Source of the DNA: Puia sp.
GTDB lineage: Bacteria > Bacteroidota > Bacteroidia > Chitinophagales > Chitinophagaceae
Length of the DNA: 64,000 bases
Direction: 5' to 3'
Assembly: GCA_031292515.1 (NCBI GenBank)
Contig: JARLGZ010000068.1
Location: 62,001-126,000 of the forward strand
Positions 23,952 to 31,213 of this stretch are shown piece by piece. The notes beneath the pieces are model-generated. The model did not search any database. It was given only the letters and a program-made list of their open reading frames with translations, and had not been told where the DNA came from. The first letter of the stretch is position 1. Each line of letters starts with the position of its first letter. Both the position numbers and the translations under genes were made by a program.

Positions 23952-23989
23952 CTGAATATATACAATACTATATATATTTATATATTCAG
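23952..23989. promoter_or_regulatory. Perfect 11-bp inverted repeat between lysC and fbp
   Basis: CTGAATATATA (23952-23962) and TATATATTCAG (23979-23989) are exact reverse complements around a 16-base AT-rich centre. It lies 18 bases upstream of the lysC -7 box, where an activator or repressor could act on either divergent gene. Confidence 0.6.
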
Positions 23990-24049
23990 GAGCGATTAAT
24001 TCCCGTATAAACGGCTGGTTCCTGCTATAAACGATTAAATCTTGCCGGT

Positions 24050-25060
24050 ATGAATGTGAACAGAAAAGTTCTGACCCTCGACGAATTTACGATCCAGCAG
24101 CTTCGTGATTTTCCCCATGCCACCGGGGAGCTTAGCAACCTGCTGCGGGATATCGGGCTGGCTGCCAAAAGGGTGAACGTCGAGGTGAACAAAGCCGGCC
24201 TGGTGGACATCCTGGGAGATGCAGGTGCGGTCAACGTACAGGGTGAAGACGTGAAGAAACTGGACATTTTTGCGAACAACCAGCTGGTTGGCGTTCTGCG
24301 TCACGGGATCAGCTGCGCCGGTATCGGCAGTGAGGAACTGGATGATGTCGTCATCTTCGACGATGAGGTCAGCAACAACTCCAAATATGTATGTCTCTTC
24401 GATCCCCTGGATGGCAGCGGCAACATCGATGTCAATGTCTCCATCGGAACGATCTTCGGGATCTACCGCCGGATCAGCGAGCGTGGGAAAGCCTGCGAAC
24501 GGGCCGATTTTCTGCAGCCCGGCATCAGGCAGATCGCCGCGGGCTATGTCGTTTACGGCTCGTCGACCATGATGGTCTATGCGACCCGACGGGGGGTGAA
24601 CGGCTTCACCCTCGATCCCTCGATCGGCGAGTTCACGCTCAGCCACCCCAATATCCGTTGCCCTGAAAACGGGAAGATCTATTCGGTCAATCACGGTAAT
24701 TTCTTTCAATACCCGGAGAATATCCAGCGCTATATCGAGGTCTGCCAAAAAAAAGACAAAACCAATGGTGGTCCCTATACGCAAAGATACATCGGCAGCA
24801 TGGTGGCCGACGTGCACCGCAACCTGATCAAAGGAGGACTTTTTATGTATCCCCCCACGCGTGACAAACCAGGCGGCAAATTGCGTCTTCTCTACGAATG
24901 CAATCCTTTTGCTTTTATCGTTGAAGTGGCCGGCGGCCGGGCGACGGACGGGAAACAACGTATCCTGGAGATTCAGCCGGTCGAGCTGCATCAGCGATCC
25001 CCCCTGTTTATCGGCAGCACCAACATGATGACCGAACTGGAAACTGTGGGTAATTTTTAG
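24050..25060 (+). CDS. fbp: Class I fructose-1,6-bisphosphatase
   Basis: FBPase hydrolyses fructose-1,6-bisphosphate to fructose-6-phosphate in gluconeogenesis. The 336-residue protein carries the class I metal-site motif CLFDPLDGSGNIDVNVSIG, plus GSMVADVHRNLIKGG and the C-terminal LLYECNPFAFIVEVAGG, in the expected order. Start ATG 24050 gives a normal-length N-terminus. It is divergent from lysC; the spacer contains an AT-rich inverted repeat. Allosteric inhibition by AMP is typical of the family but not testable here. Confidence 0.97.
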   Translation: MNVNRKVLTLDEFTIQQLRDFPHATGELSNLLRDIGLAAKRVNVEVNKAGLVDILGDAGAVNVQGEDVKKLDIFANNQLVGVLRHGISCAGIGSEELDDVVIFDDEVSNNSKYVCLFDPLDGSGNIDVNVSIGTIFGIYRRISERGKACERADFLQPGIRQIAAGYVVYGSSTMMVYATRRGVNGFTLDPSIGEFTLSHPNIRCPENGKIYSVNHGNFFQYPENIQRYIEVCQKKDKTNGGPYTQRYIGSMVADVHRNLIKGGLFMYPPTRDKPGGKLRLLYECNPFAFIVEVAGGRATDGKQRILEIQPVELHQRSPLFIGSTNMMTELETVGNF

Positions 25061-25138
25061 GTTTTTATTGTAATAGACTGGTACGATATTCGTTAGGCAT
25101 AAAAGGACCGGTCCGGTCTTTACTTATAATACCCCTTT

Positions 25139-25714
25139 ATGAGATTTCCCGCATCGCATCGTGCTATATCGGCCAGTATCGTTTTTATGGGTCTCCTTTT
25201 TCATGGCCTTGTTTTATCTGCCGCAAAGGTGCCTGTTCCGGTCAAGGCCTACGGCCATATTGCCCTTCCTGCCCGCTTGCTGGTTTCCGGCCCTCCTCCC
25301 GTTTCGCTGCTTGTTTACCCGGGAAACCGAAGGGTCCCCGCCAGTATGGAGGACGATATTTTGCGGTATGTGAATCTTCACCGCGATTCCATGGGGCTGA
25401 AGCCTTTGCAGATGAACGCCGTAGAGTCCGGGATTGCTGAAAAACACAGCCGGGAGATGGCTTCCGGCAAGACGCCTTTCGGCCACCAGGGTATCGATCA
25501 GCGCATCAAAGCCATCGGGAAGCAGTTGGGGCCGGTGATGGCGGCGGGGGAGAATGTGGCTTATGGCCAGACTACCGCCCGGGAAGTCGTCAACGAGTGG
25601 CTGCACAGTCCCGGTCATCGAAAGAATATCGAAGGCGACTATACCCTGACTGGTATCGGTCTCGCGAATGATTCCAAAGGAATCCCTTATTATACACAGA
25701 TCTTCACAAAATAA
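25139..25714 (+). CDS. Secreted CAP (SCP/PR-1) domain protein
   Basis: The 191-residue protein has a signal-like hydrophobic N-terminus (about 8-30) followed by one CAP domain (about 75-190). The CAP cavity residues are visible as the His in EKHSREMA, Glu in AGENVAYG and His in HSPGHRKNI. CAP proteins are extracellular; bacterial ones have been linked to the cell envelope, but their biochemical role is mostly unknown. The spacer before it contains the palindrome GGACCGGTCC (25105-25114). The ABC ATPase gene begins 26 bases after the stop, so they may be co-transcribed. Confidence 0.85.
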   Translation: MRFPASHRAISASIVFMGLLFHGLVLSAAKVPVPVKAYGHIALPARLLVSGPPPVSLLVYPGNRRVPASMEDDILRYVNLHRDSMGLKPLQMNAVESGIAEKHSREMASGKTPFGHQGIDQRIKAIGKQLGPVMAAGENVAYGQTTAREVVNEWLHSPGHRKNIEGDYTLTGIGLANDSKGIPYYTQIFTK

Positions 25715-25740
25715 AACAGCTATTTTCGTAAATTGCCCCC

Positions 25741-26508
25741 ATGACAGGCAAAACGATTATTTCGGTTTCCAATCTTACAAAGAAATACGGTGATTTTGAA
25801 GCGGTGAAGGGCATCAGCTTCGAGGTGTTCGAGGGAGAGATCTTTGGGTTACTGGGGCCTAACGGCGCCGGTAAGTCCACGACCCTGGAGATCATAGAGA
25901 CCCTGCGGGAAAAGACCGGTGGAAACGTCCTCGTCGACGGGATCGACCTGGATAAAGACCCCGATTCGATAAAAAAAATAATCGGCGTGCAATTGCAGAC
26001 TTCCGGTTATTATCCGGGCCTCAACCTTTCCGAGCTGATAGAGCTGTTCAGCGGCCTTTATAACCGTCGCATCAACCCGCTCGAATTGCTGGACACCGTA
26101 AACCTGCGGGACAAGGCGAAGGCGCGGTACAAGGAACTGAGTGGAGGACAGAAACAACGTTTCTCGATCGCCACCACGCTGATCAACCAGCCCAAAATTA
26201 TCTTCCTGGACGAGCCCACCACCGGCCTCGACCCGCAGGCCCGGAGAAACCTTTGGGAGCTGATCAAGGACATCCGGTCAAAAGGAACCACCGTGATCAT
26301 TACGACCCACTATATGGATGAGGCCGAGGTATTGTGTGATCGGGTGGCGATCATCGATTCGGGCAAGATCATCGCCCTCGATCCCCCGGACAGGCTTATC
26401 GACCGGCTCGTCGCTTCGGGTTTTGAAAGACCCAAAGAAGTAAAGAAGGCGAACCTGGAGGATGTATTCATCAGTCTTACCGGCCACAATCTGCGGGCTG
26501 AAAATTAA
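25741..26508 (+). CDS. ABC transporter ATP-binding protein (CcmA/DrrA type)
   Basis: This 255-residue cytoplasmic ATPase has Walker A GPNGAGKST at 39-47, signature LSGGQKQR and Walker B IIFLDEPTTGLDP, followed by the H-loop His in ITTHYMDEAE. The sequence is closest to the single-domain ATPases that pair with ABC-2-type membrane permeases for drug, lipid or polysaccharide export. No permease gene is adjacent: the genes on either side are the CAP protein and a YfiT-like protein, 11 bases downstream. The partner must be encoded elsewhere, or the ATPase serves more than one permease. Confidence 0.92.
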   Translation: MTGKTIISVSNLTKKYGDFEAVKGISFEVFEGEIFGLLGPNGAGKSTTLEIIETLREKTGGNVLVDGIDLDKDPDSIKKIIGVQLQTSGYYPGLNLSELIELFSGLYNRRINPLELLDTVNLRDKAKARYKELSGGQKQRFSIATTLINQPKIIFLDEPTTGLDPQARRNLWELIKDIRSKGTTVIITTHYMDEAEVLCDRVAIIDSGKIIALDPPDRLIDRLVASGFERPKEVKKANLEDVFISLTGHNLRAEN

Positions 26509-26519
26509 AATGACATACT

Positions 26520-27059
26520 ATGAGCGACGTTGCTTCCGACCTGCGCTATCCGATCGGCAAATATGAGCCGAGACCTTTTTCGACCTCGCTGAAGGAAGAA
26601 TGGCTGGATACGATCAGGTTTCTTCCTCAATCGCTGGAAAATGCCATCCTGAACCTGGATGAAGAGCAATTGCAGACGCCCTACAGGGAGGGGGGATGGA
26701 CCGTGCATCAGTTGGTTCATCACGTCGCCGATAGTCATATCAATGCGTATTGCCGTTTCCGGCTGGGTTTGACCGAAGACAAGCCCGTCATAAAACCTTA
26801 CGAGGAGCAGTTATGGGCGGAACTGAATGATGTCGCGAACATTCCTGTCAATATCTCCATCACCCTGCTGTTTGCCTTGCATACCCGCTGGGTTGCCACC
26901 CTCAGCGATCTCACGCTTGCCCAGTGGGAGCGGACGGTTGTTCACCCGGCCGGCAACAGGATCATGACGCTTTGGTACCTTTTGGGCAATTATGCCTGGC
27001 ATAGCCGGCATCATGTAGCGCATATCACCGCGTTAAGGGAACGGATGGGCTGGTTGTAG
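26520..27059 (+). CDS. YfiT/DinB-superfamily putative metal-dependent protein
   Basis: The 179-residue protein is a four-helix DinB/YfiT fold. Metal-binding histidines are visible in WTVHQLVHHVADSH and WHSRHHVAHI. Members in Firmicutes act as bacillithiol (thiol) S-transferases; in Bacteroidota the thiol partner is less clear, so 'YfiT-like transferase' is the safe name. It starts 11 bases after the ABC ATPase stop, a tight operon junction. Its TAG stop codon is the first of four TAGs in a 10-bp tandem repeat. Confidence 0.87.
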   Translation: MSDVASDLRYPIGKYEPRPFSTSLKEEWLDTIRFLPQSLENAILNLDEEQLQTPYREGGWTVHQLVHHVADSHINAYCRFRLGLTEDKPVIKPYEEQLWAELNDVANIPVNISITLLFALHTRWVATLSDLTLAQWERTVVHPAGNRIMTLWYLLGNYAWHSRHHVAHITALRERMGWL

Positions 27060-27096
27060 ACGCGAATAGACGCGAATAGACTCGAATAGACGCGAA
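27057..27096. repeat. 10-bp tandem repeat beginning at the YfiT stop codon
   Basis: The unit TAGACGCGAA is repeated four times from 27057 (third copy TAGACTCGAA; the last copy is then followed by TGGG). The first TAG is the stop codon; the others start at 27067, 27077 and 27087. Because the period is 10, the stops fall in frames 0, 1, 2 and 0. The rest of the spacer to 27223 holds further G/A-rich drifted fragments and no gene. Confidence 0.9.
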
Positions 27097-27223
27097 TGGG
27101 AGACAGACACGAGTGGGCACTAATCGGAGAAGGGATACGAAGGAACCCGGACTAGAGAGATACGGATAGACGCGAAGGGGGGAGATTTTTTAGAAGGGAA
27201 GGATTTAACAGATTTTATAATAT

Positions 27224-27781
27224 ATGAAAGACCTTAGCTGGAAGACGCTCTCCTCGGAATATTTGTATGACGACACCTGGTTCACAATCCGGAAAGATAC
27301 CTGCCAGGCGAGGGACGGGAAGATCATCTCTCCCTATTATGTGTATGAGTTTCCCACCTGGGTCACCGCCGTGGCGCTCACGGAGGATGGCAAGTTCATC
27401 CTGGAGAGACAATACCGCCATGCTTTGGGAATAACGGGTTATGAGATCCCGGGTGGTTGTGTGGATGATACCGACCCGTCCCTGCAGGCGGCCATCGAAA
27501 GGGAGTTGCTGGAAGAAACCGGTTACTGTTTCGACCATTATGAGTATCTCGGGCAGACTTCCTCCAATCCCTCTACCAACAGCAACTGGATGCATATGTA
27601 CCTCGCCACTGGAGGAAAGCTGGTCCAGTCGCAGCAATTGGATCACAACGAAGAGATTGAAATTTCTCTTTTTTCATTCGATGAGCTGAAACAGTTGATG
27701 AAAGAAAACGGGATTGCTCAAAGCATGCACGTCACCACGCTGTTTTATGCGTTGCAAAAATTAGGTAAGATCATTTTTTGA
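27224..27781 (+). CDS. NUDIX hydrolase, ADP-sugar pyrophosphatase-like
   Basis: NUDIX enzymes cleave nucleoside diphosphates linked to another group. The 185-residue protein resembles the ADP-ribose/ADP-sugar pyrophosphatase branch (VYEFPTWVTAVALTEDGKFILERQYRHALG, then EIPGGC). The Nudix box is slightly off consensus: between the Gly and RELLEETGY there is one extra residue, and Asp or Pro stands where the first Glu is expected; the metal-binding RExxEE core is intact. The stop TGA is part of a 16-bp repeat. Convergent with folC. Confidence 0.88.
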   Translation: MKDLSWKTLSSEYLYDDTWFTIRKDTCQARDGKIISPYYVYEFPTWVTAVALTEDGKFILERQYRHALGITGYEIPGGCVDDTDPSLQAAIERELLEETGYCFDHYEYLGQTSSNPSTNSNWMHMYLATGGKLVQSQQLDHNEEIEISLFSFDELKQLMKENGIAQSMHVTTLFYALQKLGKIIF

Positions 27782-27808
27782 GAAGGCTGCCGATTGAGAA
27801 GGCTGCCG
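27778..27808. repeat. 16-bp-period direct repeat including the NUDIX stop codon
   Basis: TTGAGAAGGCTGCCG occurs at 27778-27792 and 27794-27808. The first copy contains the stop TGA (27779-27781); the second TGA (27795-27797) is one frame over. Confidence 0.9.
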
Positions 27809-27816
27809 GGAGCTGC

Positions 27817-29106
27817 TTATACCTCGACCTCTCCGACGATGAATACGCTGCCGCAGACAACGATGAGGTCTCTGGGACCTGCGTGGCTTTGTGCTGCGCG
27901 GAGGGCTTCCGCGACGGTGGGATAGGAGCGGCCTTTCAACCCCAGAGACTGTGCTTTGTCCGCCAGTTGGTCTTCGGGAAGCGCACGGGGAATCTGGGCC
28001 CTCGTGAAATAATAATTGGCCTGTTTTGGCAGGAGCGCCAGCACCCGGTCGGTCTCCTTGTCTCTGACCATCCCGAATACGATATGGAGTTCTTCGTGAT
28101 CGGTGAGTTCGATTTGCCGGACCAATGATCTTATGCCGTCTTCGTTGTGAGCGACGTCGAGAGCGATCGTGGGATGTTCCCGGATGATCTCCCAGCGGCC
28201 GTGGAGACCGGTCGTCTTCCTCACCTGTTTCAGCGCCTTTTGTACATGCTGCCGGCTGATATTCCATCCCCGGTCCTGCAGGATCCGTACGGCTTCCAGG
28301 ACGGTGACGAGGTTCTTCGTCTGGTAGATGCCCGGCAGGTCCAGCTCGTAATATTCTTTGTCAATGGAATCGGCCGTGGTCACTTCGGCTACCAGGTGGC
28401 GGTGTTCGAATCTCCAGTCCCCGATGAAACGGATCCGGTCCGCGAAATACAAAGGCGCCTGCGCGCCTGCCGCCACTTCTTCGAATACGAGCTGTGTCCC
28501 GAGGTGGGATTCGCCGACTACGACGGGAGTGCGGTATTTGATGATGCCGGCTTTTTCGAAAGCGATCTTATCGAGCGTATCGCCCAGCAGGCTCATATGA
28601 TCATACCCGATATTGGTGATGACGGATAGTTCGGGCCGGATGATATTGGTGCTGTCCAGCCTGCCGCCCAACCCTACTTCGATGATGGCGATGTCGACCT
28701 GTTCGGTGGCGAAATATTCGAAGGCCATTGCCACGGTGACTTCAAAAAAAGAGGGCTCTATTTCTTCCGATAGCTCATGGATACGTTGTACAAAATCGAC
28801 GACGAAGTCTTCGCGGACCATCTCTCCGTTTATCCGGATCCTTTCCCGGAAGTCCTTGAGATGCGGGGATGTGTAGAGCCCGGTCTTATAGCCTGCCGCC
28901 TGGAAGATCGCCGCAAGCATATGGCTGGTGGATCCCTTGCCATTGGTCCCGGCGATATGGACGGCCCTGAACTTCTCCTGCGGATCGCCGATAGAATGGC
29001 AGAGGGCCAGGGTGTTTGTAAGATCTTTTTTGTAGGCAGCCGCTCCGATACGGCTGAAAACCGGCAATTTATTAAACAGGTAGTGAATCGCTTGCTGATA
29101 ATCCAT
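27817..29106 (-). CDS. folC: Folylpolyglutamate / dihydrofolate synthase
   Basis: FolC adds glutamate to dihydropteroate and/or folates. The Mur-ligase-like protein shows the ATP loop GTNGKGSTSHML, the VGLGGRLDSTN motif and the C-terminal-domain VFGMVRDKETD. I place the start at ATG 29106 (MDYQQAIHYLF, preceded by GGAG), giving 429 residues; an upstream ATG at 29136 would add ten residues of weak character. The minus strand at 29141-29134 reads TAGCTTTG, a possible -7 box. It lies 66 bases downstream of the tonB-like gene, a pairing I recall from other Chitinophagaceae. Confidence 0.95.
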   Translation of the reverse strand: MDYQQAIHYLFNKLPVFSRIGAAAYKKDLTNTLALCHSIGDPQEKFRAVHIAGTNGKGSTSHMLAAIFQAAGYKTGLYTSPHLKDFRERIRINGEMVREDFVVDFVQRIHELSEEIEPSFFEVTVAMAFEYFATEQVDIAIIEVGLGGRLDSTNIIRPELSVITNIGYDHMSLLGDTLDKIAFEKAGIIKYRTPVVVGESHLGTQLVFEEVAAGAQAPLYFADRIRFIGDWRFEHRHLVAEVTTADSIDKEYYELDLPGIYQTKNLVTVLEAVRILQDRGWNISRQHVQKALKQVRKTTGLHGRWEIIREHPTIALDVAHNEDGIRSLVRQIELTDHEELHIVFGMVRDKETDRVLALLPKQANYYFTRAQIPRALPEDQLADKAQSLGLKGRSYPTVAEALRAAQSHAGPRDLIVVCGSVFIVGEVEV

Positions 29107-29172
29107 AAGGGAGTACTCCAATGATAGGGATCGCAAAGCTAAGGCATCTTTTGCGGATTTTTGAAAGAGGAC

Positions 29173-30048
29173 TTAGTCCTTCACCTTGAAGTTGAAAATG
29201 AGAGTTCCGACGGATTCGTCGCTGCCCGCCGTGAATTTGACCTGTTTGGCCTTTCGGAGAGCAATGGCTTTCATGGATCCGTCAGACGTGGTGGATCCAC
29301 GGGGTTGGTAATCGGCATCGGTTACATTTCCGTTTGCGTCCACATGAACGTCGACGGCTACTTTGGCATTCTGGTTGAAGTCATCGGTAAACGAGGGAGT
29401 TGCGGCGATTCTTCTGCCCTGCAGCCCTCTTGATATGGCAACTCCTGAATTCCCGTTGCCGCCGCCGGTATAAGATTTCGAGTTGGGATCTCCGCCGGGC
29501 CTTCCCTGGTCTCCGTGGCCGCCGGCTACGCCCTCGCTGCCGCCGGGTTTGTAGTCATCGGCGTCGTTGCCACCGGTCCCGTTGCCGTTGACCCCATGGA
29601 AAAGTGCCTTCGGGCGGGGCTTAACCGGAGCCGGAGGCGCTTCCGTCTTGACGATCTTGACGGGTTTGGCCTTCAGGACTTCCTTATCGGGTAATTTCGT
29701 TGCATTGGGTTTTGTGATAGCGGGCTTTTTGATGACGGGGGCTTCTTCCGTTTGCTTGTCGTCGGTCTCTACATCCTTTGTTGCCTCTTTGGCGACCACC
29801 GCTTTGGCGGGAGCGGTATATTTTTCTTCGTCATGCGCGGCAGGTTTGCCGGGCAGGTAGGGTTGATCGGAGCCCATGCCCTGATCGCTGTTGCCGAGGT
29901 TCACCTCGATGCCGTCTTCCACCACGGGAGGGGGTTGTACGGGGTGCGTCCAGCTTACGTAGATAAACAGGATCGCGAGCAGCACACATATCAAAAGCGT
30001 GTAGCCGGAAGCTTTTATATTTTTCTCTGATTCGAAGCGATCTGTCAT
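29173..30048 (-). CDS. TonB-family energy-transducer-like protein
   Basis: The 291-residue protein has a short cytoplasmic N-terminus, one membrane helix (about 15-34), a long Pro/Lys/Ala-rich periplasmic stretch (about 38-170) with a Gly/Asn-rich part (about 150-205), and a C-terminal TonB-like domain (about 215-291, VAVDVHVDANGNVTDADYQPRG). TonB proteins link the inner-membrane ExbB-ExbD motor to outer-membrane receptors such as the one at 58592. ExbB and ExbD genes, usually next door, are absent here. A promoter with both -33 and -7 elements is visible just upstream. Confidence 0.85.
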   Translation of the reverse strand: MTDRFESEKNIKASGYTLLICVLLAILFIYVSWTHPVQPPPVVEDGIEVNLGNSDQGMGSDQPYLPGKPAAHDEEKYTAPAKAVVAKEATKDVETDDKQTEEAPVIKKPAITKPNATKLPDKEVLKAKPVKIVKTEAPPAPVKPRPKALFHGVNGNGTGGNDADDYKPGGSEGVAGGHGDQGRPGGDPNSKSYTGGGNGNSGVAISRGLQGRRIAATPSFTDDFNQNAKVAVDVHVDANGNVTDADYQPRGSTTSDGSMKAIALRKAKQVKFTAGSDESVGTLIFNFKVKD

Positions 30049-30127
30049 ATCGAATTTGTTCAGGCTATCATGAATCCCGTCTGTGATCTGTACGGACGGG
30101 TTATGCGGGTCCGGTCATCAGACCCTG

Positions 30128-30159
30128 CAAATTTACCATTTTATTAGCCTATCCTGCAA
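30128..30159 (-). promoter_or_regulatory. Promoter of the tonB-like gene
   Basis: On the minus strand TTG (30159-30157) is followed after 21 bases by TAAATTTG (30135-30128), a good Bacteroidota -33/-7 pair. The ATG is 79 bases further on at 30048. Confidence 0.55.
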
Positions 30160-30206
30160 CAAATTAAGGGCTGATTGCGGGGAATAGATCCTGTAAAAAT
30201 GTTAAA

Positions 30207-30380
30207 TTATCCCCTTCTGTATTTCAGCGGGTAATGGATATCATACGCGGTCTCATACCCTGCGTCTGAAACGATGGCCAATCTTCTTTTCTGTTTTTGC
30301 CTGTTGACCAGCCAGAGGGCGGTGGCGCCTGCAAGCAGCGTTATGAAAGCGGTGAGGACGACGAGTTGTGATTTTTTCAT
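30207..30380 (-). CDS. Small single-pass membrane protein
   Basis: The 57-residue protein starts MKKSQLVVL, has one membrane helix (about 5-25), then a basic KQKRR patch and a polar tail. I do not recognise the family. ATG 30380 is preferred over an upstream start at 30422, whose extra residues lie inside the SDR gene. The present SDR reading frame ends in TGA overlapping this ATG (ATGA). It may be translated from the SDR mRNA. Confidence 0.6.
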   Translation of the reverse strand: MKKSQLVVLTAFITLLAGATALWLVNRQKQKRRLAIVSDAGYETAYDIHYPLKYRRG

Positions 30381-31186
30381 GATGCCATTCTTTGCCGTTT
30401 GAATAAGCAAGGAAAATGCCAAAAAAAGGGCTGCGTGCTCAATGCCGGCTGATCCGGGGATGCTAGCCTATCCGGTGGTATATGAAATCCGGCATCCATT
30501 TGAACAGTTTGGCGATCAGCCAGCCACCATCTCCGGGTGATATAGACCCGCCATTTCTTTTTTTCCAATGCCTGGTAGATCTGCCGGGCGGCTTTTGCCG
30601 GGGGAGCTACCCAGAACTTCTTGTCTCCTTTAGCCATCTGCGTGTCTACAAAACCGGGCTGTATGTCGGTGATATGGATTTCCGGCAGCTTCATCATCCT
30701 GGTCTTTATATGGAGCCCTTCGAAATAGGCGCTCTGGAAGGCTTTGCTGGCGCTGTAAGCCGGGGCCATTCCGTTGCCTCGAATAGAGGCGATCGACGAG
30801 GTGGTAGCCAGGTGACCATGCCCCTGGCGCACGAAATAGTTAAAGGCATAGTTGGAGATCTCTATAAAGCCATTCACGTTGGTGTCGACGGTGATCTTGT
30901 CGGTAGCCCAATCCAGGTCCTTTTTTGCCTCCCCGAAGCCTGAGTTGTAGATCAGCAGGTCGAGGCCTCCTAATTTCCGGATTAACGATTCGAGGTGGAC
31001 GATATTTCCGGTCCCGGTGACATCGAAACATTCGGTGACGAACCGGTTCGGATATTCCAGTTGAAGCAGGTATAAGAGGTCTTGTCTGCGGCCGGTGATG
31101 CCGACGAAATGCCCCGCCCCGGCATAGAGCCTCGCCAGTTCTTTTCCGATACCCGAACTGGCACCCACGATAATGACTTTTTGCAT
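30377..31186 (-). CDS. Short-chain dehydrogenase/reductase with a frameshifted C-terminus
   Basis: The SDR has the NAD(P)-binding GASSGIG (8-14), catalytic Tyr144 and Lys148 (YSASK) with a Ser at 130-134, and an NSG motif at 81-83; the exact reaction is unknown. After residue 222 the 269-residue frame turns into unlikely sequence. A tandem duplicate of AGCC (30518-30525; GGCT on the coding strand) explains this. Removing one copy restores IAKLFKWMPDFIYHRIG and a stop at 30465-30463, giving a normal 239-residue SDR. The catalytic part is intact, so the altered protein may still work. The 4-bp insertion could also be an assembly error. Confidence 0.88.
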   Translation of the reverse strand: MQKVIIVGASSGIGKELARLYAGAGHFVGITGRRQDLLYLLQLEYPNRFVTECFDVTGTGNIVHLESLIRKLGGLDLLIYNSGFGEAKKDLDWATDKITVDTNVNGFIEISNYAFNYFVRQGHGHLATTSSIASIRGNGMAPAYSASKAFQSAYFEGLHIKTRMMKLPEIHITDIQPGFVDTQMAKGDKKFWVAPPAKAARQIYQALEKKKWRVYITRRWWLADRQTVQMDAGFHIPPDRLASPDQPALSTQPFFWHFPCLFKRQRMAS

Positions 31187-31213
31187 GGAGACTAAAATAA
31201 GAAAGATAAGTCG

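Noticed and set aside
24035-24991. 318-codon frame antisense to fbp
   Set aside because: Covers the fbp gene almost exactly; no recognisable domain; shadow frame.
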